Part shown: positions 23,409 to 34,042 of the stretch, one piece after another | Position numbering within the stretch: the first letter of the stretch is position 1 | Layout of the letters: every line of letters starts with the position of its first letter | Origin: Rhizomys pruinosus | Lineage: Eukaryota > Chordata > Mammalia > Rodentia > Spalacidae | Direction of reading: 5' to 3' | DNA length: 64,000 nucleotides | Assembly: GCA_009823505.1 (NCBI GenBank) | Contig: VZQC01000565.1 | Location: 1,157,373 to 1,221,372, forward strand | Notes under the pieces: generated by a model | Seen by the model: only the letters and a program-made list of their open reading frames with translations | What the model was told of the DNA's origin: nothing | The model's database searches: none | Position numbers and translations under genes: made by a program

Positions 23409-23589
23409 AAAAAAAAAAAAAAAAAGAAAATTAAACTCCTGTTGTTAATCAAATTTATGTGTTTTCTGAACTTTTATTTTTCTGGTTATGGAAATTTTCT
23501 CCAGATTAATTAAATTATTCAATAAGAATATTGCCAAATAGCACTTAATGTTAGTTATTTATTGAACTGCAGCAAATGTCTATCAAAAA

Positions 23590-24175
23590 GTATTGTGGAG
23601 AACACTTAAAAGACTCAAAATGAGCCTACCACCTGACCCAGCCATACCACTCCTGGGTGTATACTCACAAGACTCATCCTACCACAAAAATACATGCACA
23701 TTCATGTTTATTGCAGCTCTCTTCACAGTGGCGAAGTGCTGGAACCAACCCAAATGCCCTTCAGCTGATGAGTGAATGACAAAAATGTGGTAAATCTACA
23801 CAATGGAGTACTACTCAGCAGTAAAGCTTTCTTTTCTGACTTCATGAACTTTGCAGGTAAATGGATGGAACTCGAAACCATTATGCTAAGTGAAGTAGCA
23901 CAGTCCCAGAAAAACAATTGGTGGATAGCATCCCTCATTTTTGAATGCTAACACCAAATCCCCAGATGAAAGGCAAGCTGAACAACATTATTCTTATATT
24001 TCTGTTTATCTGAAAGCAACTATGTCGTCACAATGTAAATCTCTTAACAGGCTCTAGAATAGATCCACCTCTTAATTTCAGACTCTGTAATTACTGTATA
24101 TGAGTGGAAAGTATGTATTAATATTTTAGAATAATATAAAATTAAAGGAGGAAAATGTGAATTCCTAAACATAAA
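23590..24175 (+). mobile_element. 5'-truncated L1 3' end
   Basis: ORF2 terminal region with CATACCACTCCTGGGTGTAT, TTCATGTTTATTGCAGCTC and CTTTGCAGGTAAATGG, followed by the 3' UTR. Runs into an A-rich end before the B3 at 24220. Confidence 0.88.
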
Positions 24176-24219
24176 AAAGGATTTGCTTCCTAAGAAATAT
24201 TTTCTGTGTCAATGTTTTC

Positions 24220-24430
24220 CTTTTTTATGTTTATGAATGTCTTGCCTGCATGTATGTAAGTGCACCATGTATGTAAAATGCCCCTGGAGGAAGGGAGAAG
24301 GTGTGGGGTCCCCTGGAACTGGAATTAGGGATGGTTTTTAGCCACAACATAGGTGCTGGGCACTGAACCTGGTTCCTCTCCAACAGAGCAAACAGTAGTT
24401 TTGCACAGCAGAGCCAGCTCTCTACTCCCT
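24220..24430 (-). mobile_element. B3-type SINE (reverse)
   Basis: CCTGCATGTATGTAAGTGCA, CCCCTGGAACTGGAATTAGG, TAGGTGCTGGGCACTGAACC in reverse B3 order. Confidence 0.75.
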
Positions 24431-24737
24431 CCTCTCTGTTTCTGTGGGCCATTCTTGGTTTGGCTGACAGCTCTGCATCAGTACAGGGCCCTCAGGATGT
24501 CACTGTGGCTAAAGGCATCAGAAGACTTTGCCGGGATGTAGGATCTGCTTCCAACATGACAAACACACAGAGATTTGAGAAGCGGATTTGCATTCTCATT
24601 AGATGAACCCCCAAATAGATGAGTGGATGAGAGCTAACTTCCTCCAGATCTACTTATCAGAGAGACAGTAGAGGCTTCTCAATCATTGCTGACCTACTCA
24701 CACAATGTTACTTACCCAGAGCCATTGCTCAGACATT

Positions 24738-24750
24738 AAATTAAATATGC
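24738..24750 (+). repeat. Left target-site duplication of the 24.7-29.4 kb L1
   Basis: AAATTAAATATGC, repeated exactly at 29362-29374 after the L1 A-rich tail. Confidence 0.93.
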
Positions 24751-24981
24751 GAGATCTCCCAAGACCAGCCCAGGCAAGTGCAGGTAGGTAGGCAGCAGCT
24801 GAGTGCTTCAGCAAGGCTGATTGTTGATTGATTTCATCTAGTTAATCCACTAATCCAGTGATTGATTTCATCTAGTTAATCCGTTAATCCAGTTGTTTTT
24901 GGTTAACTGGCTTTTGTGGCTGTGGGGGCAGAGTTATCCTCCCACCCAGTATAAAAGGTGGGGTTGTGTCAGTCTCGATCA
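24751..24981 (+). promoter_or_regulatory. L1 5' promoter monomer with TATA box
   Basis: The start GAGATCTCCCAAGACCAGC recurs 231 bases later at 24982, marking tandem monomers. TATAAAAGG lies at 24950-24958, about 32 bases before the second repeat start, so transcription would be expected to begin at GAGATCTCCC. The insertion itself begins at exactly that motif. Confidence 0.7.
24826..24893 (+). repeat. 34-base tandem duplication in the L1 monomer
   Basis: GATTGATTTCATCTAGTTAA.. is repeated at 24826 and 24860 with one or two differences. Confidence 0.9.
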
Positions 24982-25173
24982 GAGATCTCCCAAGACCAGC
25001 TCAGGCAAGAACAGGTGCCAGGGCATGGGCTAAAGAGCCTGCTCACAAAGCCATCCCTCCCGCCCTCCAACTGGGATTACAAAGGCATCTGAAAGAGGCA
25101 AGCAAAGCAAGCCTTCAACACAGTAAAGAGGCATTTAGGACTTACATTAGAATACAGGCAAGGAGAAGCTCAT

Positions 25174-26400
25174 ATGCCAGGAACACGAAGAAGAGACAAC
25201 ATGGGAAAGGGGCAGGATAATCCTGCATCAAGCTCTACCAACCCTATGGAAGATTCCTACAGTGGGATCCCCCTGGGGATGGCCCAGGACACAGATATCA
25301 GAAACACAATTGGGAACATATCTCACCCTACCCGATTCTAAAGCAAGCAAAGCCAAAGAACTAAGAAAAGAGAATGCCCAACTCCAAGAAGGACCTAGCG
25401 GAAGAGACTGGACCAAATCTGACGGAACGAGAAAACTGGAAAAGTCCATGCTGAAAAAAGATCAGGAACCCACCCAGCAAAGCCCCTCGCTCCCCGGAAG
25501 AGATTGAAGAAGCTCCAAAAAGAAGTAAAAACACTAAAAGGAAATCCGACGAGGGAAATGAAAAGAACTAGAAAACATTCCTCCAATCACGCAGCCAAGG
25601 AGTGGAAAAAGCCTCAGAAGCCGAAAGGAGGAAGCAGAATGAAGGATATCGGATCTGGAAGATAAAACAGAACAAAACCGTCAGGCAAAGATATGAACAA
25701 TTTAAATACACACAAGGGGAACACCCCCGAACCTGTGGAACACTATGACACGAGCGAACCGCTGCATAGGGAGAGAGGAAGGCGAAGAATCCCAAGAGAA
25801 TGGTATTGTTCAGATTTTCAACAGAATTGTTGAGGAATTTTTTCCCAAATTAAAGCAAGTGTTTGAAGTATTAGAAGTATATAGAACACCAATTAGAATC
25901 AGAGAAGAAATTTTCCATGCTATATCATAGTTAACATGCTAGACACCCAAAACAAAGACAATATTTTGAAAGCCACAAGAGAAAACCCACAAGTGCCTCT
26001 CAGGGGAAACCTACAGAATTCCACCTGCACTTCTCATGCAAATATGCAAAGCATAGAAGACCGTTGGCGCAACGCCTGTCCAGTGTAACGGACAATCGCT
26101 GCCAACCCAGTTTTCTATACCCAGCAAAAATAATATAATTGAAGGAGAGAGGAAAAAACTTCCATGACATAAGATAAGTTGAAATGAATTTGCAAGACTT
26201 CCATGTCTGGCAGCACGGAAACCTTTCCGCGAATACTTGAAGCAATTCAAAAGAACAGAGAAAGGAGCAAAACACCTCCCAGGCACCTGGAAAGCGAAAT
26301 CATCAAGTAAAAGCATAAATGCAGAGAAGCGGAGGAACACCGTAAACCCAAACCCACCACAAATGGTAATAAGGCAAAAGAAGCAACACAGACCTATCAG
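25174..26400 (+). pseudogene. L1 ORF1 (RNA-binding protein), broken
   Basis: From ATG 25174 the frame is open for 55 codons. After a stop the reading continues elsewhere with a charged, coiled-coil-like stretch (KELRKENAQLQEG near 25350), then IFNRIVEEFFPKLKQ at about 25815, the ORF1p RNA-recognition region, and a C-terminal block near 26105-26200 in yet other frames. L1 ORF1p is a trimeric RNA chaperone. This copy cannot make it. Confidence 0.8.
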
Positions 26401-28056
26401 TCATAACCTTAGGAACTATTAATGGACTTAATTCCCCAATCAAAAGACTAGACTGGGAGATTGGATGAAACAGAATCCATCAATGCTGTCTACAAGAAAA
26501 CACATCTCACCCTCAAGGCCAGAAACCACCTTAAAGTGAAAGGATGAAAACAAATATTCTAAGCATAACGTACCAAAAAGAAGCAGGTGTTACTATTCTA
26601 ATATCAGAACATTAAATAGACTTCAAAGTAGAAAGAAATCAGAAGAGACAAAGAAGGCCTTACATTTTATCAAGGTAACAATTCACCATAGGAGATTTAC
26701 AACTCCTTCTGATATATTATGCCCCCCAAACTTCCTGTGCACTATAGAAGACAATTCTCAGGCCCATTTTCCATTAGTCACACACTAACCCCAGTTACAC
26801 TTCATCCTGTAGGGGACTTCAGTACCCCACTAGTCCTTTGGATAGGTCAACTAGGATCAAGAATAAACAGAGAGACATCTGAACTGAAACGATATGATAC
26901 ACCAAATGGACCCTCATAGACTCTAGCGAATATTCTCACCTTAATACCAGAGAATCTACACTTTTACTCACAACCCCAGAACACTTCTCCAACATGGACC
27001 ACATACTGGGACAACAGAAGAATCCTCTACAAAAAAAGATCGAAGTATTTCATGCAATTCTATTAAACCACAGTGCAATAAAGCTCAACACCAACCACTA
27101 GGATAAGCCCTACTGCCTACAAGAACACATGGAGACTAAACAACACATCCTGAATAAATAAGGATCAAAGAAAGGATTAAGAAAGAAATAAAAAAGCATT
27201 CCTGGAACTGAATGACAATGAAATTACAAAAACAAAACCTATGGGACTCTTAAAAAGCATTCTCAGAGGGAAGTTTATAGCCCTGGGTGCTACATTAGAA
27301 AAAACAGCAGAAAGTACACAAGTGAATGATCTAACACTACAGCTAAAGCCTTGAGAGGCAAAACCAGAGTGACCCTAAACCAAAAGTTGAGGAAAAAATT
27401 AACCTTAAAAAAGTCAATGCCTTTATTACACCAACGAACAAGCAACTGCAGAAAGAATTCCGGAGACCTTCACACTCACAATAGCCTAAAAAAACAATAA
27501 ATTACCGAGGAACAAACCTACCAAGGACACCAGATCCTACAACAAAAAATTTTTAGATTCTTTAAGTACCAAGAATTGAAGAAGACATCATAAGAGGAAA
27601 AGCCTCCCACGCTCATGGATTGGGTAAATAAATTAACAATAATAAAGTTCCATATAAAGAAAAACTCTTGTATAGATTTAAACACAATTCAATAAATCAA
27701 AATCCCAAGACTTCTTCACATGGTCTTGGGAAACAAACGTCTCTTAAATCTTTGGAAAAAAAAAGACCCGCGACGCGAAAAACAAACTCTGAGCGAAAAG
27801 AGCTACACCGGGATGGCTCTCTATACAGACTGCCAACTTATATAAACTATACTACAGGGCTATAGTCATAAAAACAGCCTGGTACTGGCACAAAAACAGA
27901 CCTGTTGACCAATGGAACAAAACCGAAGATCCAAATCTGAGCACATACAATTTCAGCCATCTCATATTTGACAAGGGGGCCAAGAAGCCACAATGGAGAA
28001 AAGACAGCATCTTCAGCAAGTGGTGTTGGCAAAACTGGATCACCACTTGTAGAAGA

Positions 28057-28863
28057 ATGAAATTAAACCCCTACCTCTCACCCTGTACAAAAGTCAACTC
28101 CAGATGGATTAAAGACCTCAACGTGAAACCCCAAACTCTGAAGGTGATAGAAGAAAAAGTTGGCAGCAGACTACAAGACATAGGCGTAGGAAAAGACTTC
28201 CTAAATCAGACAGCAGCTGCACAAGAATTAAGGTCGACAATTGACAAATGGGACCTCATTAAACTCAAAAGCTTCTGTACATCAAAAGAAACAATCAAGG
28301 AAGTGAAGAGAAATCCCACAGAGTGGGAGGAAACCTTCACTGCAGAAACATCTGACAAAGCATTGATTTTCAGAATATATAAACTACTCAAAAAACAAAG
28401 AAAAAAGAAAATAAATACCCCACTCAATAGATGGAGCAAAGAACTGTACAGAGACTTCACAAGTGAGGAATTAGAGATGGCTGAGAAACACCTTAAGAAG
28501 TGTTCAACATCACTAATCATTAAGGAAATGCAAATGAAAACCACTTTAAGATATCATCTTATTCTAATAAGACTGGCTAGGATCAAGAAAACAAATGATA
28601 TCGAGTGCTGGAGAGGTTGTGGGGAAAGGGTAACACTCATCCACTGCTGGTGGGAATGTGAACTCTTACAGCCACTATGGAAAGCAGTGTGGAGAAACCT
28701 TTGGAAGACTTGGAATGAACTTGCAACCCGACCCAGCCATACCACTCCTGGGCATAAACCCTCAAGACTCACCCCACCACAGAGATACATGCACGGCCAT
28801 GTTTATTTCAGCTCTCTTCACAATAGCAAGGAGCTGGAACCAACCCAAACATCCCTCAACTGA
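28057..28863 (+). pseudogene. L1 ORF2 C-terminal part (open for 268 codons)
   Basis: Contains GVGKDFLNQTAAAQELRS and LIKLKSFCTSKETIKE, and a C-x3-C-x7-H-x4-C zinc knuckle at about residues 185-203 (CWRGC.. H..C), the ORF2p C-terminal signature. It is the longest open frame in the window but is only the end of an L1 protein. The upstream reverse-transcriptase portion is mostly deleted. Confidence 0.9.
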
Positions 28864-29361
28864 CGAGTGGATAAAGAAAATGTGGTACATCTACACAATG
28901 GAGTTCTATGCAGCAGTAAAGAAAGACGACATCATGAGCTTTGCAGGAAAATGTCTGGAGCTAGAGGACCTCGTGCTGAGTGAAGTAACACAGTCCCAGA
29001 AAAAAGACGACGAATGATATTCCTCATCTGTGGATGCTAGTGCCAGTTGCCTAGTTGTAAATATTTCTTGTGCATGGCCCCTTGAGCTTTTGTCCAAAGC
29101 AGTTGGGAGTGATGCATATTGGAAACAACAACAATAACAACAACAACAACAACTACAGAAAGGACTGTATCGAAGAACTGACTGAAACTGTGAACTTCTG
29201 CTCCAGTCAACTTCCTCATGGAGAATAGTGAGAAAGACTGAGAAAGAGATGAAAAGCATGTTTGGCAGAATGCATGAGCTCTAGTGGGGTGGGGGAATGG
29301 GGGGGACACTTGATAAAAAATAAAAATAAATTTATGTGAAAAAAATAAAAGAAAAAGAAAA

Positions 29362-29374
29362 AAATTAAATATGC
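29362..29374 (+). repeat. Right target-site duplication of the 24.7-29.4 kb L1
   Basis: AAATTAAATATGC, identical to 24738-24750. Confidence 0.93.
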
Positions 29375-30139
29375 ACCCAAGAAGGCGGGAAATTAAGCTG
29401 TGATGTTAGGAGGGGATTTGGAAGGACTTTGGGGTGTCCTTACCCATACATAGCACAGTTCCACTCTAATCAAGAGTATTTTATGTCTGGGATGATACTT
29501 TGGTCTTCTCAGATTTTTGCTTTTGTGCAATCACATTCTTTCTGTTGATCGAGCAGCATGTGGTAAAATTGCATCATGCCAAGCTGGTTAGCGGCTAAAC
29601 CAAAATTGCAATGACAGGCATTACTGGTCAATGATTTCTTCTTATTCACCTTTCAGTGTATTTAACAACATTATTGAGATTAAAACTTCAAAGTGGGATT
29701 TGTCTTGGATCACACTTTCAAAAATTTCAGCCCAGAGTCACATAGTCCCATCACTTTAAGCCTGTGGCCAACAAACTCAACTCATGGCAGGGAGTGTGCT
29801 AAGGCAAAGCTGACCAGCTGCTTGCTCCATTGTAACCAGGAAGCACAGCTAGAATGGAAGAGGCAGGATCCCAATAGTTCCCTCAATGTCATAGCCCAAG
29901 TGACCTCACCAATTTAAACTAGGCCTGCCTCCATGCTCCACTATCTCATCAGAGGTACATCAGTGTGCACCTACAGACAAAACATGAGGTTTTGGTGAAA
30001 GATTTAAGGACCACACCATAATAATCTTGATGTTAACTCTAGGCATAGTTCCCCAATAGAGGATACTATTATCAGCATAAAATGCTTTCAAAATAGGTAA
30101 AAATAACAAGGAAAATATTTAATGATTTTAATGGATCAC
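29375..30139. other. Unassigned intergenic sequence
   Basis: Continuation of the pre-L1 locus. No CCP exon or gene found on either strand; possible old repeat at 29690-29960. Confidence 0.35.
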
Positions 30140-30671
30140 TTTTCTTTTTTATAGTTTGTTTTTTGTTGCAATGATTTTTTTCACAAAATTATTTTTTATT
30201 GTTTTTAAACTTTTTCCATAAATCTTACATCATTTCTCAATTGAATCTAGAGTTTCTTCCCTTTCTATGCCCTCCACCCCACCCAAGTCCCTGCACTCTG
30301 CCATACAAGTCCTGAATATTTTTTGGAGTCTTTCCAGAGTCTTTTTCCAGTTCTTTTGTTGTTATTGTTCTCTCCTACTTGCATTGTTTCAGTATATATA
30401 TATATATATATATACACACCTGCTTTCTTTTTGGTAACCATTTGCTTGGAATACTCTCTTCCATCCCTTCACCTTAAGTCTGTGCCTATGCCTTGAGATT
30501 GAGATGGGTTTCTGTTAGACAGCATATATCAGATGGGTTTTTTGTTTCCTAATCCATTCTCCAGCTGTGGCTTTTTTGATTGGGGATTTTAGAACATTAA
30601 TATTTAAGGTATTAATTGAAAGATGGATGTTAGCTTCCTTTCACTTTATTATCATTTGGACTTCTAGCCTC

Positions 30672-32199
30672 CTATTTTGCTCCTATGGTTTTGTTTTTGT
30701 TATTTTTTTTTGTAGGTGGTTTGAGGGATTGTTGCTCCTCTCTCTGCACTTTGTATTGCTTCAAATATTCTTTATCGAAAGAGTTGGTTTTCAGATGAGG
30801 GTATTCATCAATTTGTTTATGTTCATGGAAGATTTTCTTTTCTCCTTCAACTATAATGCACATTTTTTGCTGGGGTAAAGTATTCTGGGTTGGCATACGT
30901 AGTCCCTTAACACTGGGAATGCTTTGCCTCCATGTTCTTCTGGCTTTCATGGTTTTAGGAGGCAGAAGTCAGTTGTGATTCTCTGATGGGTTTCCCTTTG
31001 GTATGTGACTTGTTTTTCTTATTGTAGCTCTCAGAAGGATTTTGCCTTTGTTTTTGGGCATCTAGCATTTTAACTATGATTGGCGTGGGGTTTTTCTTTT
31101 CTGATCATTGTCTGTTTGGGGTCCTATGTGCTTCTTGTATTTGTTATGGGTTTGTCTGGTTTTAGTTTGGGGAAATTTTCATCTAATTATTCTGTTGAAG
31201 ATCTAAACAATACCATTCTTTTGAGAATTCTTCTCCTACCTCTATTCCTATAATGCGAGGTTTGATCTTTCATAGTGTCCCATATTTCCTTGGTTGTTTC
31301 CACTTTTGTGTATTTTTACAATTTTTCATCATCTTATTTGAGCTTTTTAATTGCTCTGTGCTCTATCTTCCGATCTTGATATTCTTTGTTCTGCTTCCTG
31401 CCATTCTACTTCTGAGGCTTTTTTCCCTTTTCCTTTCTCGGCTTGATTGAATGTGTGTATTCTATTTCCTTTTACGTTTCATCCTGTGTTTTCTTTTAGT
31501 ACTTCCACTTCCTTTTTGGAGCTCCTCATCCTCTTCTTGGTGCTTCTCAACTCTCTTCTTGGTGTTCCTTACTTTACTGGTTGGCTTCTGGTTTTCAGTG
31601 TTTGCTACTTCCTTTCAAGTTTTTTTTTCTCACTCTAGTTCTTTGTGGAGTTTTTTGGTCTGTTCCTTTATTTCTTTTCGAAGTTTGTCATTTGTAATCC
31701 CTCTAGGTCTTTTGTGAGTTTTCATTCTCTCTCTTTAGTTCTCTGTATTCTTTATTTTTTTCTCCTTCTATTCGTTCTGAGTTTGTCAATCTGTTCCTTT
31801 AGTTGTTTCTGATGTTTGTCATTGTATCCTCTAGGTCCTTTTTAAGTTTTCCATTCTCTCTTTTAGTTCTCTGAAATTCCCTTTATGTTTCCTTTATTTC
31901 TTTGGCATAGGTGCTGCCATTTTTCCTCTAAGATCTGTTCCTGGGTCTCCTCCAATGGAATCCCATTGTAGCTATCTCTCCAGGTTTATTGGTAGCATTG
32001 ATGCAGGAATTTTTCCTGTGCCTTTCCATGTTGTCCCTTCGTCGTGTTCCTGGCATGTGGGCTTCCCTTTTGTGGTTTCGATCACAAAAATCCTTTTCAC
32101 TATGTTAGGGGATGGTTTACTTTCCTCCTTTAGCTGGTTTTTTTTTTTTTTTTCGCCTTTCCTCTCCTTGTTTATGGAGTAATTGACTCTAGTTTTCAA
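30672..32199 (-). pseudogene. L1 ORF1 remnant
   Basis: Minus-strand frames 32199-31972 and 30950-30672 carry the N-terminal charged region and the C-terminal domain of ORF1p. Frameshifts and stops lie between. The middle is T-rich on the plus strand, which corresponds to the Lys/Glu-rich coiled coil. Confidence 0.75.
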
Positions 32200-32289
32200 T
32201 TTTGCAAACCACTCTTCTTTTCTTGCTCTGGAGGTTCTCCAAGGAAAGGTCCACTGGGATTCTCACCAATATCAGTTGCGGGGGGGGGA

Positions 32290-32735
32290 TGCCTGACCAA
32301 GCCCGCACCCCGGCAGCCCACACAAAGTTGCAGACCAACTAGCACTGGCCCCTCTGTTCCCAGCACTAAAGAGACTAGTACTGTCCCACCCACGGCCCCT
32401 ACCTGCGGCAAAGGCAACAGATGCCTGCCCAGATAACAACCCCCGCCCACACCAAGGTACAAGCCACTAGCACCGGCCCCTCTGTCCAGCGGCAAAAGGA
32501 AGACGTAGGACGGTCCCGCCACGGCCCCCTACCTGGCGGCAGAGGCGGCAGATTGCTGCCCAGGTAACTACCCCAGGCTGCACCAAAGGTGCAGACCACT
32601 AGCACTGCCCCCTCTAGTCCCAGAACAAAAGAGACGTAGGACGGTCACGCCCACAGCCCCTACCTGCGGCAGAGGAAGCAGATGCCTGACAGGTAACTCG
32701 CCCCGCCCGCACCAAGGTGCAGACACCTAGCACCA
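32290..32735 (-). repeat. GC-rich L1 promoter monomers, about 128-130 bp period
   Basis: The anchor ACTAGCAC(T/C)GGCC recurs at 32338, 32466 and 32598, with a partial ACCTAGCACC at 32725, giving spacings of 128, 132 and 127. Each unit contains CCCCTACCTG(C)GGC..GCAGATGCCTG. Position at the 5' end of the minus-strand L1 identifies it as a monomeric promoter, a type different from that at 24751. Confidence 0.82.
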
Positions 32736-33471
32736 TTTATCTAAGAATGGCATATATACCCTCCATTATATACTAAAAGTCCAAGGTATGAAAATAAGTG
32801 TTAGGTCAGCTCTAGAACCTGTGTAGGGATTTCCAAACCCAATAGGGATTCACAGTTGTCTTTAGATCATGAGGCATATAACATTAACGTTGCTCATTTT
32901 GTCTTACAACCTAGGCTACTTTGTACTAGCAACCACAGATGAGAGGACACCATTGGTCTTTGTTTTTTCTGGGACTGTGTTACTTCGCTTAGCATAAAAT
33001 CTTCCAGTTCCATCCATTTACCCACAAATTTATGATGTCATCTTTCTTTACCAGCTGCTATAGTACTTCAATTGTGTAAGATGTACCACATTTTTCTGTA
33101 TCTACTCAGCTTGAGGGGCACTTGGGTTGGTTCCAGCTCTTCACTATTGTGAAGCAGAGCTTCAATAACAGTAGCTGTGCATGTATTCTGCATGTAGGAA
33201 GAGTCTGATGGATATATATACCAGAGTGTATGGCTGGGTCAAGGTGGAGGCTCATTTTGAGCTTCTTTTAAGGTTCTCCATACTGCTTTCCGATAGTGGT
33301 TAACAAGTTTTTGCATTCACCAGCAGTGGATGAGAGCTTCCCCTTCCCCCACACCCTCTCCAGGCATTGGTATCATTTGTTTTCTTGATCCTAGTCAGCC
33401 TTTCAGGGTGAGATTATATCTTAAAGTGATTTTAATTTAATTTCCTTAATTTTTTAGGCGATGTTGACACT

Positions 33472-33505
<34 letters not shown>

Positions 33506-33745
33506 TCTTTTTGAGACAGTGTCTCCCTGTAGATCTGGCTGTCTTGGAACTCACTCTGTAGACCAGGCTGGCCTTGAACTCACAGAGATCCGCCTGTCTC
33601 TGCCTCCTAAGTGCTAGGATTAAAGGCGTGCTCCACCATGCCCGGCCTGATGTTGAACATTTTTTAAGATGTTTCTCAGCCATCTCTTTTTCCTTTGCTT
33701 GTGAATTCTCTGCTAGCTCCTACTCCATCTTTTGAGGTGAGTCAT
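32736..33745 (-). mobile_element. 5'-truncated L1 3' end, interrupted by a B1
   Basis: Minus-strand ORF2 terminus and 3' UTR (complements of GGGACTGTGTTACTTCGCTT, CCATCCATTTACCCAC, GCAGTGGATGAGAGC). A B1 interrupts at 33473-33652, after which ORF2 resumes (GTTTCTCAGCCATCTC). Confidence 0.85.
33473..33652 (-). mobile_element. B1 SINE (reverse) with long T run
   Basis: A run of about 34 T residues, then GAGACAGTGTCTCCCTG, GGCCTTGAACTCACAGAG and GGATTAAAGGCGTG. Flanked by GATGTTGA-containing sequence on both sides, consistent with target duplication. Confidence 0.92.
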
Positions 33746-33754
33746 TTTTTTTTT

Positions 33755-33999
33755 CTTTTTTCTTTTTTATTTTATATTCTTTGTTCGTGTATGAATGTAC
33801 GTGTCTGCATGTAAGTTTAGTGCACCAATGTCGTGCATTGCCGCGTAGGTCAGAAGAGGTCTCAGATTCGATGGAACAGGAGTTCTCCTGGAATTGGAGT
33901 TTACAGACAGTTCTTAGCCACCATATGGTTGCTGGGATCGAACTGGAGTCCTCTGCAACAGAGCAGTCAGTCGGCTCTTAACCATAGGCTATCTCTCCA
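33755..33999 (-). mobile_element. B2 SINE (reverse)
   Basis: GTCTGCATGTAAGTTTAGTG, GGTCAGAAGAGGTCTCAG, GTTCTCCTGGAATTGG and the terminal CTATCTCTCCAGCCCC. Confidence 0.93.
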
Positions 34000-34008
34000 G
34001 CCCCTGGT

Positions 34009-34010
34009 CN

Positions 34011-34040
<30 letters not shown>
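34009..34040. repeat. (AT)n run with an undetermined base
   Basis: One N at about 34010 is followed by about 15 AT units. The only ambiguous base in the window, probably marking an assembly join or unresolved repeat length. Confidence 0.95.

Positions 34041-34042
<2 letters not shown>

Larger units (their letters stand above)
22731..23424 (+). mobile_element. Composite insertion: B2 SINE plus L1-derived flank in one target duplication
   Basis: The 17-base sequence AGAAAATTAAACTCCTG occurs perfectly at 22714-22730 and 23425-23441. Between the copies are a complete B2 (22731-22978), then minus-strand L1 3'-UTR-like sequence and a piece of module X (about 22985-23408), then a 16-17 base A run. 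The B2 5' end abuts the left copy and the A run abuts the right copy. Confidence 0.85.
24751..29361 (+). mobile_element. 5'-complete L1 with promoter monomers, broken ORF1 and ORF2
   Basis: Bounded by a perfect 13-base target duplication. Order: promoter monomers (24751-25173), ORF1 region (from ATG 25174 to about 26400), ORF2 start (about 26400, reading from NSPIKRLD-like sequence), ORF2 end (to about 29030), 3' UTR and A-rich tail. At 4.6 kb it is shorter than a usual 6-7 kb L1: reverse-transcriptase sequence is missing between about 27400 and 27420. ORF1 stops after 55 codons (TAA 25339) and continues in other frames. The last 268 codons of ORF2 are open. Confidence 0.9.
30140..32735 (-). 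mobile_element. L1 with 5' monomers and ORF1, most of ORF2 deleted
   Basis: On the minus strand, from the right: GC-rich monomers (32735-32290), ORF1 (about 32200-30670), the very start of ORF2 (about 30610-30430), then directly L1 3'-end sequence (30390-30170). The ORF1 C-terminal block is readable at 30950-30672 (MKARRTWRQ, IVEGEKKIFHEHKQ). The join from the start of ORF2 to the 3' UTR implies deletion of roughly 3.5 kb. A (TA)n run lies at 30393-30413. Confidence 0.8.

Noticed and set aside
28057..28863. 268-codon open frame, longest in the window, as a host gene
   Set aside because: It is the L1 ORF2 C-terminus with its zinc knuckle, lying inside an element bounded by a target duplication.
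32196..32522. Gly-rich minus-strand open frame
   Set aside because: Translation of the GC-rich L1 monomers; the repetitiveness of the peptide follows the DNA repeat.
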